A stretch of DNA of 64,000 nt from Sipunculus nudus (GCA_026874595.1 CM049321.1:22208979-22272978); one strand, 5' to 3'; shown: positions 1 to 13,356, counted from the first letter of the stretch. Notes: generated from the sequence alone by a model not told the origin. Program-made: numbers and translations.

Positions 1-871
<871 letters not shown>

Positions 872-3800
872 AAAATATTTCGGAGATTAATTATAAAGAA
901 CTCCCCCCCCCCCCCCCCCGGTGAAAAAAACATTCAGGGTCAATAATGTGCCAACTGTTTCTTTAAATTTGTCCAGATCTGGTACATATAAGCTCCAACT
1001 GTAGAGTAACCTTTAAAACATGAAGTGTTTCCTTGATCAGCTGAGCTGACTGGATAAATTTTAACGCTGAATAACTTTCCCGATGATTTTAAATATGTCT
1101 TATATATCAAATGTCTTTCCACTAATCCTTGTCCAACAAATAGGAATAAATGAAAAAAATGTCTATTTATTTGCTTTTATGAGCTATGGTGATAGCTTTT
1201 TCTCTGTCGTGTGTGGGCCCATTAAAAGGGCACAAACCAAAACTGTGTTAGTTAGGGGCAAAAACTATCATACCCCAAATTAGTCAATGTGACCTTATTC
1301 GTTTAATATATTATGCAAAAACCTCTTGTTTTCCGTTGACGGAATACTGTTACTCTTCAAGATGGTCTAATGTCAAAACCGCTGGTCTGGATTTGTTCAT
1401 ATCTGGCTTGGTCCAAAGAATATATTTTTCTATGAACATGTAAACAATTCAGTCAGTATTATCACCGGTTGGAATTTTATGCATGTTTGTTGTTCGGGTA
1501 TATTGTTGTTTGGGAGTTCCAGGAGCAGCAGATTTTTTGTGATGAGGTTACTATGGTTTATTACTTTTTTTATGTACAAAGTTTCTGTTATATTTCTAGC
1601 AACTGACTTGATGATAATGACTTTACTTGCTGGCAATGACACTAGCTATGTAAAATCTCTTCCCTATCTAAATGCAGCTAAAGGTAACTTTTACCTCCAA
1701 ACTGTATCTTGAGCTGCCTGTCTCTGTCCTATGTGACTCATATATATAGAAGGTAAAGACAATACAAATAAAATGAACATTTCTCACTCTCAGGTGAATT
1801 ATACCCTGATGATTGTTCTTCCTAAGATTTTGCTAATCTCGATGTGTCAAAGACAATTCATTAGTTAATTAACCCTTGAGAGACTACCTTAACACTCTCA
1901 CTAATTAACCTTTACATGAACAATTGTGTATTCAACCATGAAAAGATTCCAGACACATAATAATACATAATTGCAATAATAAATGTTATGATGGTAAATC
2001 TGTGAAATACCTGGTTTGCTATATTATATTGAACTGGCCATTTGAAATGTCTGAATGAAGTAAGAACATATATGAATAATAAGATAAACTAATAACACTA
2101 ATTTTAGTTACATCAATGAACTAAGTAAGGATTACTGAAGGATTTATCATAAAGTTGATATTTGGATTCCTGTTATCTAAGATCTTATTTTCAGTATTTT
2201 ATTACTTGGTAATTGTTTAAATGTGGATGTTACAGGCTTGAGCATAATGTACATACTAAAAACAGACTGAACAACAAGCGTACACCATAAATAAGATTAA
2301 TATTTTAAAAATATTTTCAAAATTATTAGCTACAATGTTTAGCCTCACTTTGACAGTTGTACATTTTCCCCTGTACGCATTGTTGATTTTATTTTCATCC
2401 CATGCACACATAAGGATTTCAGCTTTTCTAATCTGAAATTTAAAAGAAGTTGATCAGAAACTGCAGCGTTTCTTTATGTTTTAAGAAGAACATTAAGTCA
2501 GACAGTGTAGAGATGCGATGAGAAATAGTATTATGTTAACACTTTAACCGTTAACTTATACAGTTATTTTAGAAGAAATAACTAGTTTTAAGTCGAGATC
2601 TAAATAGACATTGGCTATGAGGTAAGAATTATGTGAATTTGTTATTAGCTTAAATGTAAAAGCGAGAATAAAACTAACTTCCGTTTAAAAGTGAACACAG
2701 GTCTTTACAATTAGCTCTTTTGATCTATGTCATATACATATATGTGTAAGCTTATATAGATTCTGAATTTCAAAAGCAAAAGCCCATACTTGGACAAGAT
2801 TTGGTACTTTTAAAGGAGGGCCACAGCTTAATTGAGTGTATTGATGACAACACATTCGTGACGTCAAAAGCAAGTCATATAAGCTAATACTGCTGTTTTC
2901 AGCGGCCAGGATAAAGCTGTGAATATACCCAATTCAGTACGGATGCCTATTTGGCACACAAACCTAACTTGAGCCTCGACACAAACCATATAGAGGAATG
3001 TACCGCAACGGTCATCCATCCAGTTACATTTGATATCGTGGTAATCAGCCGTTAACCTTAAAATTAGCCTAAGAGCTTCAGAAGGCTGAATTAACATGAA
3101 AGAATACATGTGCACTCACAAACCAAACTGAAAATCAATCTCTAATGTAACGACTCATTTCTTATATATTGTGCAATTTGGCTCCTGCCCAGTAACCTGT
3201 GCGAGCCATGCTTGTATTCACGCGGTCAGAAAAACAACAAACGCGCAGAGGGATCCCAAGATGCCGAGTTAAAATAGAATATTCCCGCACATGGTCAGTG
3301 TTGTCAGAAAGTATACTAAAAAACTATTAAACGATTGGAGCAAAATTTGCCAAGCTTTTTCTATTTGAAGTTTCTTCTCTATAAGCTAGCACTTTCATTC
3401 TGGATTGATAAAAACAAAGGACCCGTGGGTCACGGTGCTCAGCTCTCTATAAGGTTACATAATTCTAGCCTATGGGAAAAAAAGAGGTCAGGAGTTTTCT
3501 CCTAGTAAATAGTTAAGCAAACAATTTCTCAAACACTGTATATTTGATTTTAAAAGGAGAACCTATTATTGATTGCCTCTATAGGTAGCAACAGGTTCAC
3601 GGTCCAGGTGAAAATACAATATTTCCTTCAGTTCTTAATGTCACATAAGTAAATAATATTTACATACAGTAAATTTATTGAGAAGTCCTGATGGGTCTAT
3701 AGTCACACGAGCTGACAAAATACCAAATTTCGATCTTATCATATAACTGTAACAGGTTTGAGAAGAAACATCGTTAACATTATGTATAAATTTTGCAAAC

Positions 3801-3983
3801 GCAGATGGATATCTGACCATGGAAATAGAATTAGGATCCTATGATTGAAACTCCTTGATTAGTCCAATAGTTTTACATCACACAGAATAAAGGTGTGAAA
3901 ATAAATAAAATCTTTTAATGAATGGGTCTACCTGTATTGCAAAACTAGCGAAATTGGCATTAAAATATTAGTATGTTGTGTAT

Positions 3984-4038
<55 letters not shown>

Positions 4039-4039
4039 T
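872..4039. other. Gene-poor AT-rich stretch
   Basis: No supported gene. Short open frames here lack family resemblance, splice signals or length. It holds a poly-C run at 903-919 and a (TA)n tract at 3984-4033; otherwise nothing recognisable. Confidence 0.6.
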
Positions 4040-4168
4040 ATATATGTATGAAGCGAAAGTTAAGATAAACAGTGACGCCTTTTAGATAGACTAACTAGTT
4101 TATTATCACACGAGCTTTCAAAGTACAAAGACTTCTCCGACTAACACGGCTATACCACTAAGTACTAT
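4040..4168 (-). repeat. Dispersed repeat 3' end, possibly Penelope-like
   Basis: Read on the minus strand this contains a CGGAGAAGTC...GAAAGCTCGTG stretch followed by AATAAACTAGTTAGTCT and GGCGTCACTGTTTATC, flanked by TA repeats on both sides. This looks like the 3' end of a widespread animal repeat; assignment to Penelope-like elements is from memory of the general pattern, not from a search. No protein remains. Confidence 0.35.
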
Positions 4169-4201
4169 ATATATATATATTTATATACACAATATACATG
4201 T

Positions 4202-4407
4202 TGTTACATGTGTCGGTTGGCATTCTGATTCGTGTAGCAGGGGTGTTACATGTGTCTGTTGACATTCTGATTCGTGTAGCGCAGGCATGGTTCGTTGCTG
4301 GCATGGTTCGTTGCTATGTGAACATCGCTCGCGTGTGGGGTCTGGAGAGTAGAGACATAGCGTTCTTTGTTCTATAGATGTGTCAGGTCTGTTCATGTGC
4401 GTGTGTA
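4202..4407 (+). mobile_element. 5' part of LTR-like element, split by insertion
   Basis: Starts TGTTACATG, contains a tandem duplication of about 43 bp (4203 and 4246) and a doubled GGCATGGTTCGTTGCT, and matches loosely the 5' half of the LTR-like element at 9351-10146 (for example GTAGAGACATAGCGTTCTTT versus GTAGAGGCACGGCGATGTCT). Its continuation is at 7187-7706, on the far side of the inverted-repeat element. Similarity is moderate and judged by eye. Confidence 0.4.
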
Positions 4408-4635
4408 CACTGTGAAAAATATGCGTTAAAATACGAGACAACGTCGCGTAAATTTAACGTGCCATTTTAACGTATTCACTATTATACAAGAATACGCGAC
4501 TTAGAGGCGTGACAACACGTGTATGTGTCGAGTTATCATGGTTTAGGCTATACCGTATCACTTTACTCGAGACTGAAGCGGTAATTAACTCCTCCGTGGA
4601 GATTGCTAATGACACATACATCCCTTGACCATGAG

Positions 4636-4640
4636 CCCCC

Positions 4641-4663
<23 letters not shown>
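4636..4663. repeat. Poly-C run
   Basis: Uninterrupted C tract of 28 bases. Open frames across it (poly-Pro on one strand, poly-Gly on the other) are artefacts of the homopolymer. Confidence 0.95.
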
Positions 4664-4671
<8 letters not shown>

Positions 4672-5107
4672 ATACCAGCATGTCCGTGCAGCAGCGCCCG
4701 GCAGGAGACCAGAGACAGTGCCCTGGTTGATAAGAGAGCTGACCGCACAGAACTGGACGGGCCACTAGATAGGTTCAAATTCTCCCGCCTGCAACACCAG
4801 TTTACACAAAGGACCAAGCTCTTCGTGCATGTGTGCAGTGTTATGATTCGAGATGAGTAAAACAGCTTAAAGATATTTCAATGAAATTCGGTTGTGAAAC
4901 CAGCGCAATCCAGTTTCTGTAGGATGTTATGAATGGTAAATTCAATATACTATGTAATTTATAGTCATATGAATCAACATAGAACTGCATCGGCAGTATT
5001 TGTATATATAATTTTTATGCCTCTTTGGGATTTATTTATTATCAGTGGGGTTATACTGTCAGGCAAGGAATGGCCCAGCCTGCTCATGTTTATTTTACAG
5101 CTCTGCG

Positions 5108-5111
<4 letters not shown>

Positions 5112-5158
<47 letters not shown>
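5112..5158. repeat. (TA)n microsatellite
   Basis: About 23 uninterrupted TA units, inside the inverted-repeat element. Confidence 0.95.
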
Positions 5159-5309
5159 TATTAAGAAATGATTAAGAATATTCGACATTATATTAAAACA
5201 TATCATGTTCTGTTCTATAGTATATTAACTCAAATTATCATATTCTGTTCTGCAATTTTCATATACAATGAAATGTTATACAGAACATTCTATGTTTTCC
5301 TCTCAACAG

Positions 5310-6467
5310 GAAGCCACTACAGCATATGAAATTGAAGATGAAGAGCACCTGGCCTATGCACCACCCACATGTTATATTCGCAGGTAGGTAAACAAAATCA
5401 GGCTTATTTCTTAAGAGACTTCTAAGAATATCTGATGTTGAATTTCATGACTCACTAAAATACATCTAGGCATAAATGAATTACATCAAAGTTTGACAAT
5501 TATAACATAATATCATATATGGACACGGACCAATGGCCTTGTTTTATACATAAAAAAATCATGATATGCTCTTTCATTGCTTCCAGGATGCAGTTGTGGA
5601 AGGATACATCTTAGACCAGAATGACAGCCTTTGAACCTATAAGGAGCTTTCTTAACCTGGTCTTTGAAGCTTAAAATACCTTTAACATTCACTCTCCAAG
5701 TTCAGTGGGTCAGACGTTTAAATTCATCCAAAGGTATGTATCACTGAATATATGATGGTATGTGTGTGTATGTGAGAATTTACGCTAGAGATTTCAGTAG
5801 GTGTTAAACATGTGATGGGGAAAGGTAATATTAATTAATCTATCACTTTGGATTTTATTATTGTTATTATTATTATTGCAGCAATTATTAATACTGTAAA
5901 CATACTGTAACCATTACTTTGAAAAGCGGTAATGTTCTATAACTGTGACCTTACATATTACTGTTCCTTCATCCTTGGTTAGAATTGATTTCAAGCTAAA
6001 TACTAGATTATCATTTCTGTATAAAAAATATATTTCATACACCGTGATAATATATTTCACATCAGTTAATCATAAAGGCCAGCTTCATCTTGGTATTTCA
6101 AAATTTGGTATAATGACCTTACAAATGCCATAATAACCTTACAATTACACTAAAAAGTGATTTTCTATGTTACAGGAAATAAAAGAAATATAAGTTAATA
6201 CAAGCTGTAGAGATAATTTTATATTAATGGAAATATTTTTATCTTTTACAGAGTCTTGGCTGGCATCAACCCGATCAGGGGATCAAAGGTCAAACAGAGA
6301 AGAAACAAAAGAGACCAGCTACCAGCAGCGAGGTCCGGAAGTTGTGTTACAGCGTCTGGACTTCGATAATAAATGAACAAATTGAGGAAAAACCAAAAGA
6401 CTGCGTGTCGGTGAAGCTGACGGGGGCTTCAACTTTTTGGATATATTCATGTACACAAATGTATTAG
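5310..6467 (+). CDS. Exon-like segments of an unidentified gene inside the TIR element
   Basis: Three segments have good splice context: 5310-5383 (TTTTCCTCTCAACAG acceptor, CGCAG/GTAGGT donor), 5587-5733 (TTGCTTCCAG acceptor, CAAAG/GTATGT donor) and 6252 onward (ATCTTTTACAG acceptor). A poly(A) signal AATAAA lies at 6898-6903. The first segment is open as EATTAYEIEDEEHLAYAPP and on; joined to the second it ends after nine codons, joined directly to the last it stays open to a TAA near 6370. The last segment is open in all three frames at its start, the longest running 71 codons to 6467. No family is recognised. It may be captured host exons, a transposon gene remnant or a non-coding transcript. 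Upstream exons, if any, are not seen. Confidence 0.3.
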
Positions 6468-6897
6468 ACACTATCATATTCTATTTATTGCAAAACTTAT
6501 TTAAAGGATTGAAGGTGATAACTTCTTAATATACCTAGATGCACATGTGGGTGAAATATTCTTACTGAGTTAATTTAAAGTTTTTTTGTGACACTTCCTC
6601 TGCCTATGCAGTATCCAGCTACTTTTTGCAATATATCAGAGACCATTTAATGGCTTGCTTTGTAATACCTGGATAAACTCTGAAATCTTGCTGTAATGTT
6701 TACAGTGTTATAAAGGATAGGAAACCTTATTTTGTTTGCTGTAGAGGTTTATGAATACTGCATATATGTTTGATATAGATTCTTTTCAGAGCTATTGATC
6801 GCCATTTTAATTCTATATATACTTTTCTGATCCATCAATTAATGTTTGTATCGATCTTTTTGCATCTATCGATATATCGTGGCTCCCTCCTTGATGT

Positions 6898-6903
6898 AAT
6901 AAA
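6898..6903 (+). promoter_or_regulatory. Poly(A) signal AATAAA
   Basis: Canonical hexamer about 430 bp after the last open frame of the exon-like segments, followed by a GT/T-rich stretch (AATGTTTGTATACATG). It would close a transcript from 5310 onward. Confidence 0.35.
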
Positions 6904-6964
6904 ATGTTTGTATACATGAATAAGATTAAGTGTCTTCTTTTCGATCAGTAAGGCCATGATAATG

Positions 6965-7170
6965 TCAAATGACGTAATAAAAACGTAACATCAAATGTAA
7001 AATTACGATCTTAATCACGTAAAATTACGATATATCTTAATGCCAAATAAGCGTAAAATCACGCATTTAGTCGCGTAAAATTACGCGAATAATATGATCA
7101 AATGTGCGTAAAATCACGCGACTATGCAGCGTCAGCTTTGCTGCCACGTCATTGTCGCGTAAAATAACGC
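6965..7170. repeat. Subterminal CGTAAAATTACG repeats
   Basis: Several near-palindromic copies of CGTAAAATYACG spaced 25-45 bp apart just inside the right terminus. The left terminus has diverged counterparts (GCGTTAAAATACG, GCGTAAATTTAACG). Such subterminal motifs are typical transposase binding sites (inference). Confidence 0.55.
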
Positions 7171-7186
7171 ACAATTTTTCACAGTG

Positions 7187-7703
7187 TATTGTTCTTTTGA
7201 TTTCTTTGATTCTAGAATTTTCGGGTGAGAAGCTATAAATTAGGGGCTGTGTTTTGAACCGGCAGAGAGTAAAATACTAGCGAGCACTAAGAGTTACTTT
7301 CTCGTCAGGTTTGGGACCTTTTCAGAACTTACAGATCTTAAAAGGATTTTATATACAGATTTAATACGGACTGTCTTCAGTTTGCATTTGGACTATTACT
7401 ATTTACGAAAAAGGACTCTTGTTGAGCAGTGAAAGTGGTGGTATCCAGAAATCAAAGCCTAGGATCTGGACACGCTTTTACTGTACATTTTATCTGTTAT
7501 ACTGTGTAATTGTATTGATTTAGTGTATTGTAATGTTAGGATTGTTTTAAGAATAAATTATAATTATTTGTTAACAAAAAAACACTGACTTTTTTATTCA
7601 TTCCCCTAGACATTTCACGCTGCCAAGTGTTACAGAATCTGATTTTTTTAAACAAAATTTGTGCTGATCACGATTACGTGATCTGTTGTTATTAGGTTTC
7701 GTT

Positions 7704-7706
<3 letters not shown>
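7187..7706 (+). mobile_element. 3' part of LTR-like element
   Basis: Closely matches the 3' two-thirds of the element at 9351-10146: a TATA-like TATAAATTAGGGGCTG, the run GTGTAATTGTATTGATTTAG, AGAATAAATTATA (poly(A) signal), TCATTCCCCTAGACATTTC, TGTTACAGAATCTG, CATTACGTGATCT-like text, and the end TTTCGTTACA. It continues 4202-4407 across the TIR element. Confidence 0.6.
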
Positions 7707-7757
<51 letters not shown>

Positions 7758-7764
7758 GTATATC
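7707..7764. repeat. (TA)n microsatellite
   Basis: TA repeat with two TG interruptions, abutting the 3' end of the LTR-like element. Confidence 0.9.
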
Positions 7765-8617
7765 TTATATTTAAATATGATAGCCATATATGTATAACAT
7801 AAGTGTATTAACAATTTATGTGTATTGCAACAAGTATTGTCAGAAAACATTAGGCACAAAAAAAGGTTTGGTTTTCAGGCACTTTTTTTTCAGAAATCAA
7901 TGCGGGCGTTTTTTTTTTTCATTTTTATTTTTGTTTGTTTCGATAAAAATGTCAAATGATAAGCGAAAAGCATGATAATGACAGAGTTATTTTTCTTAAC
8001 TGGTAAAAGCAAAACACAACAGAGGAAACTTTATCAAAATTTTATGATTTTATCTTATTTAAAGCAGCTGGAGCTCAAAATTGGTAAGTTTCTATTGAAA
8101 ATAAAAATTAAAATTTTTGATGCAGGGGTTCAAAATTGACGGGGTCGGTGCCTGAGAACCATAAATTTTATTTATTTTTTGCCTAAAGACCAATATCCAA
8201 ATTATTATCGACGAAATATTTTGGCTTTATAATTTAAATCTATATTCATAACTTAAATATTCAGGCTACGAGCGTGTCGAATACCGTTTACCCATATAGA
8301 CATCAACATAAGGTATTCGATACTCTCCGTGTTCCTGTTGGACATTCGGTAAGGTATTCGATTCGTCACGTGTATACACACTGAATACGTTTATAAAAGG
8401 GGGACAAACTATAACCCGGGACCAAGTTTGGACCAAAGTGTGGTGTCTTTTATACATGATAACGCCTTTATATAAACTAGATATCAATATGAATGAAACG
8501 TTTACGTTCTACCGATTACATTAAATTTATAAATTTAAGTGTATTTATAAGCAGTATCCTCCGCCTTATGCTGAACGCATATTTTAAATACATAATATAC
8601 TTGCAGTGTATACAGAG

Positions 8618-8661
<44 letters not shown>

Positions 8662-8928
8662 AATAAATGTATAATATAAAATATATTGCCGTTCCACATC
8701 ATCATAAAACACCCCCTCCTGGATAATATTAAAAAAAGTAATAGACAGGTAACCCATACATATACATGTATGTCTAATGTTTTAGTATCTATACACCATA
8801 GATATATAGTATAATATATAATATATATAATATTATATATATATATGTGTATAGAATAATTAAAAAGAAAATATATATATATATTTACAATGTTGTAATG
8901 TTTAATGATATATTAAATTGTAATGTCA
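7765..8928. other. AT-rich stretch without a gene
   Basis: Nothing supported as coding. Contains a (TAA)n run at 8621-8659 and short TA-rich runs around 8810-8885. Confidence 0.6.
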
Positions 8929-9064
<136 letters not shown>

Positions 9065-9350
9065 TGGTCTCATATTACTTTCCACTCTAGAACTGGTTTT
9101 CTGTTGTTCCTGCAAAAAGATATACAGTCAATTAAAATATGCTTGTTTAAAAAGATAAGTATTTAAATGTTTCTTAAAAGAGAAAAATGAGAGTTCATCT
9201 CTGATGTCACTAGGAAGTCCATTCCGTCATATGGAGCTACACTTCTTAAGGATCTGTTTTCATAAGTAATCGTCCTTGACTTAAGAACTTTTAACTGTAT
9301 ATAAGAGGCTAGCTTTGAGCTTTTGCTATAGTTGGAACCCTATTGAACAT

Positions 9351-10146
9351 TGTTACAGGTGCTCTTTTTATTGTGTGGCACGGGCGTAGCTCCAGTGTCT
9401 GGCCGTGTGTTGCATTCTGTGTTTAATCCGTACTGGTTGGACTCTCGTTGTCATGTGAGCCTTGAGCTTTCACGCCTGCTCGCGAGATCACGTTTACAAC
9501 ATGGTGTGTAGAGGCACGGCGATGTCTTTCTGGAGAGTTCCTGAAACGCGTGTTAACTGTTGAGTAGGGTCCTTATAGACTGTTCGAGAAGTGGAAAATT
9601 CCTGGCTTGGGTGTGAAGGTATATAAAGGGGCTGTTTTTTAGAACCAGAGGGCATACAGCAGAGCAGATTCCATTGGACGTAGAAGCGTGTGTAAGATTC
9701 TAAGACCTTATCCGACGAATGCGGCAATTATACATTTTCAAAGACTTTCTCCTGGATTTTATGCATTTGGACTTCAGTTAACTTTCTGGATTATTACAAG
9801 AGCTTTACGCTGGACTGTCATTCTCCGAGAGGATACTTATAAAAAACGTATCGTTGTAATGGTGTTGGTATCCAGTTACTGTACCATTATCTTTCTGTGT
9901 GATTGTATTGACTTGTTGCTATACCGCTGTTTAACTGTGTAATTGTATTGATTTAGTGTATTGTATTGTTAGGGTTGTTTTAAGAATAAATTATAGTTAT
10001 TTTTTAACAAAAACTCACTGACTTTATTCATTCCCCTAGACATTTCCCGCTGATTAGTGTTACAGAATCTGATTTTTTTTTAATCTTCGTTACAGAATTT
10101 GTGTTCATCACGCATACGTGATCTTTTTGTATTAGGTTCCGTAACA
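9351..10146 (+). mobile_element. Solo-LTR-like element
   Basis: Begins TGTTACAGG and ends CCGTAACA, so the ends are inverted and fit the TG...CA rule. The flanks both show ACAT (9347-9350 and 10147-10150), a 4-bp target duplication. Inside are a TATA-like TATATAAAGGGGCTG near 9620 and AGAATAAATTATA near 9983, as expected of an LTR promoter and poly(A) site. A second copy is at 4202-4407 plus 7187-7706. No internal protein-coding part is present, so it is read as a solo LTR. The element class is not determined. Confidence 0.6.
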
Positions 10147-10892
10147 ACATATGCACTGGCAGGTTTATATCTCTCAGTTTCTCGAAACCGCTCACGGGGG
10201 CTGACATTATTGCGAAAACGCTAAAAACCCGGTGTCGCCGGTGGCATGTCGACATTTTGGCTATATCGCTAGATTGATTAATCAAGCCTCCCCCATTGAG
10301 GAACACCTTTCAATTAAATGACGCTTCCAGTAGTTCACAGTGATTAAAGTTCGGCTTGTTAACCCCTATATATGAAACCAGAAGCAGATTGTGCTCACCC
10401 AGTCCGAATAAAGCTGTATAGTTGAAGTAAGTTTGAGGGAAATTCGTTCTTCATATAGTAAGTATATATCGTTGCCTTAGTACTGATATGACCAGGTGAA
10501 ACCAATTATCACAAAGTGACATTAAGTATAAGTTGTAAATTATACGGGCTCCCTGCATGTTTATCGGCCTTGAGCACTCCCCTAGCGGTCCTGTGGTGGC
10601 CTACCCAATGTCGTTTAAATATCCCGAGCATGCTCCTGTTAATTAAATCACCGGGGAGCGTGAAATTGGTTTAATGGATGCCGGGTTCTAAAAGTCTGGT
10701 AGGTGCTCCTTATATTTTCCGATCAGGTTCTATAAGGGCCTTACCGTAGGTTACGATTAACATTACAAAACCTTCTACAAGTTTATGCGAAATGGATAAT
10801 AAAAGTTTCAATTTTCACCCCAAAATAAGTTATTTATTAATATATATTTATGAAAAAATATCTGGATAGACAATGACATAAAATCAGAGTGC
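10147..10892. other. Intergenic, no gene seen
   Basis: Short frames only. Near 10360-10420 there is CCCCTATATATGAAACC followed by AATAAAGCTG, a promoter/poly(A)-like combination without a recognisable product. Confidence 0.5.
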
Positions 10893-11995
10893 CGAAACTG
10901 GTAATCGTGCAATACAACGGACCCATCTTACATGGTCTCACAAAAAAGTGTGACCACATTTCAATGAAAAAACTGTTTCATGTAAAAGTTGAAGATCTGG
11001 CGCATCTAATGATACAATATTTTTGTATGTTTGATATAAATATATTTTGCTACAAACTGTCGAAAAAGGGTAGTTTGCTGAAAATACCCATAATGACGTC
11101 GTGTCAAAGACGTTCTCAGCCGACGTCATGAATCCACAGTACTGTAAGTGCATACCATGTTAAACAAAAGGATGATGTCTAACAAAAATTACAGTCAATA
11201 TATCTTTTTATGCATAGATAGAGATACAATTTTACCTCTAAATATCCATATTTCCCAAGATTTAATAAAAGTTGACGACGCGTGCCGCCAAAAACATAAA
11301 CATGCAACTGTCGTCTGTGAATGTATTCGACTGATCACGTTAATTCTTGCTCTATTCAGCTTTGTCTCTATGTACGTTTTATATGTCAAATAAATATAAA
11401 TTGTGTTATGAACAGTCATTTTTGTGGACAGAGTATAAAGACTACATTTTAGACATGTCATTTATCTTATTTATTTTTTTTGTCCTGTTAGACTACTTTA
11501 TGTAAGGACAATCAGATGGGAACATCCCCTCCCCATGAGTAACAGACCGGTAGCCCTTAAAATCGAGACGAACGCGGGAGAAACACGGGACCATGTTGGG
11601 CATATCATCCATATGTGACCACATTTTATAATATTATATATATAATACAAACTTATATGGCTGGTCAAATAAAATGTGGTCACACCTTATTTTTGTTGAT
11701 ATTTATTGGTAATAAATGTGGTCACGCCATATGTGACCATATTTTATAATATTATATATATAATACAAACATATATGGCTGTTCAAATAAAATGTGGTCA
11801 CACCTTATTTTTGTCAATATTTATTGTAAAAAATGTGGTCACACCATATGTGACCACATTCTAAAATATTATATATTTATTACAAACTTATATGGCTTGT
11901 CAAATAAAATGTGGTCACACCTTATTTTTGTTAATATTTATTGTAAAAAATGTGGTCACACCATGTGACCACATTTTATAATATATTAAATATAT

Positions 11996-12046
<51 letters not shown>

Positions 12047-13045
12047 CAAACTTATATGGCCGGTCAAAATGTGGTCACACCATTTGTGACCACATTTTAT
12101 AATATTCTATATATATAATACAAACTTATATGGCTGGTCAAGTAAAATGTGGTCACACCTTATTTTTGGCAAAAATTATTTTTAAAAATGTGGTCACACC
12201 ATATGTGACCACATTTTATAATATTGTATATATAATACAAACTTATATGGCTGGTCAAATAAAATGTGTTCACAACTTATTTTTTTATTGGTAAAAAATG
12301 TGGTCTCTTGGTTTGAAAAAAAATCAGGATTTAATTTATAAAAAAATAAGGGATATGATGATGTAAGAATATATTTAAATGTGGTCACAACACCTTTTTT
12401 ACTATTTCTAACTACTAAATGTGGTCACACAATTTATAAAAAAGAGATCACACCTTAATGTCATTAATTATAACTAATAAATGTTGTCACACTTAAAAAT
12501 TATTTTATAAAAAATAAGGATATTATAATGTTAGTATAACAAAAAAATGTTGTAACATAATGCGGACGAAGGTGTTTCTCCCGTGTCTCTCTTGCTTTTA
12601 AGTGCATGACTTGTCACGTGACACTCGACATTTGTTTACGTTCTGGCGGCAGGGCGTCGTCACCTTGAACGTACATCAAGTGAAATGTGGATAAAAAGAG
12701 GTAAAAAAGTATAAACATATATGGGTAATATTATATATTGACTGTAAATTTTATAAGATATCATCTAAATGTTTAACATGGTATATATGTATATTACTGT
12801 GGATTCATGACGTCGGCTCAGAACGTCTTTGACACGACGTCATTTTGGGTATTTTCGGCAAACTACCCTTTTTCGACAGTTTGTAGCAAAATAAATATAT
12901 AAATAACATACAAAAATATGATATCATTAGATGCGCCAGATCGTCAACTTTATCATGCAAAAAAAATTTTAGTGAAATGTGGTCACACTTATTTGTGAGA
13001 GAGAGAAATATGGGTCCGTTATTTTGCACGATTACCCCGAAACTT
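10893..13045. mobile_element. Foldback-type inverted repeat element
   Basis: Left arm 10893 to about 11600 and right arm about 12560-13045 are inverted copies. Shared landmarks include GGTAATCGTGCAA, GATCTGGCGCATCTAATGAT, CTACAAACTGTCGAAAAAGG, GACGTCGTGTCAAAGACGTT, ACAGTCAATATAT, GACGACGC-TGCCGCCA and CGGGAGAAACAC. The outer 300 bp of the arms are most alike. Between them sits the AAATGTGGTCACA array. Long inverted arms around tandem repeats are the layout of foldback elements (inference). The similar 80- and 74-residue frames in the two arms reflect DNA similarity, not a gene. Confidence 0.6.
11610..12440. repeat. Satellite, about 118-bp unit with palindromic GTGGTCACA boxes
   Basis: About six units, starting near 11611, 11729, 11847, 11964, 12082 and 12202. 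Each has TGTGACCACATTTTATAAT, a TATATA core, ATACAAACTTATATGGCTGG, AAAATGTGGTCACACCTTA and a T-rich spacer ending in AAAATGTGGTCACACCA. Neighbouring units therefore meet as a palindrome (GTGGTCACACCATATGTGACCAC). The last copies, to 12440, are degenerate, and unit four is expanded by a (TA)n tract. Confidence 0.85.
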
Positions 13046-13299
13046 TACGAACCATTATACGAATATTATATTCTGTCAGTTTACAATAAAAATAATAATA
13101 ATAATTTTATAATCATCATCTTCCATATCATCAAATACATAATTTGTGGTAGTTGTAGTAGAAACATTTTATCATTATCCATTAATATAATTAATACATT
13201 GCATTTTGATTATTATTTTATTAACAATTAAAATTAATATACCACAATTAGATCGTTGTTATTTATATTAAATGTTATTATTGATATATTGATACCACC

Positions 13300-13356
<57 letters not shown>

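Larger units (their letters stand above)
4408..7186. mobile_element. DNA-transposon-like element with TIRs and TA target duplication
   Basis: The left end reads CACTGTGAAAAATATGCGTT and the reverse complement of the right end reads CACTGTGAAAAATTGTGCGT. Similarity continues for about 40 bp into CGCGTAA-type subterminal repeats (CGTAAAATTACG and variants recur at 6965-7170). Both ends are flanked by TA (4406-4407 and 7187-7188), as for Tc1/mariner-type insertion. The 2.78-kb interior shows no transposase that I can recognise but includes the exon-like segments at 5310-6467. It interrupts an LTR-like element, so it is the younger insertion. Confidence 0.6.

Noticed and set aside
4454-4860. Overlapping frames with poly-Gly/poly-Pro
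   Set aside because: Produced by a 28-base C homopolymer inside a transposon-like element.
11610-12440. CRISPR array (regular repeats)
   Set aside because: Units are about 118 bp of continuous satellite with no unique spacers, in an animal genome.
10889-13029. Two similar frames (80 and 74 codons) facing each other, at first taken as a duplicated gene
   Set aside because: Similarity extends at DNA level beyond the frames and across stops; it is the inverted-repeat arm, not a coding constraint.
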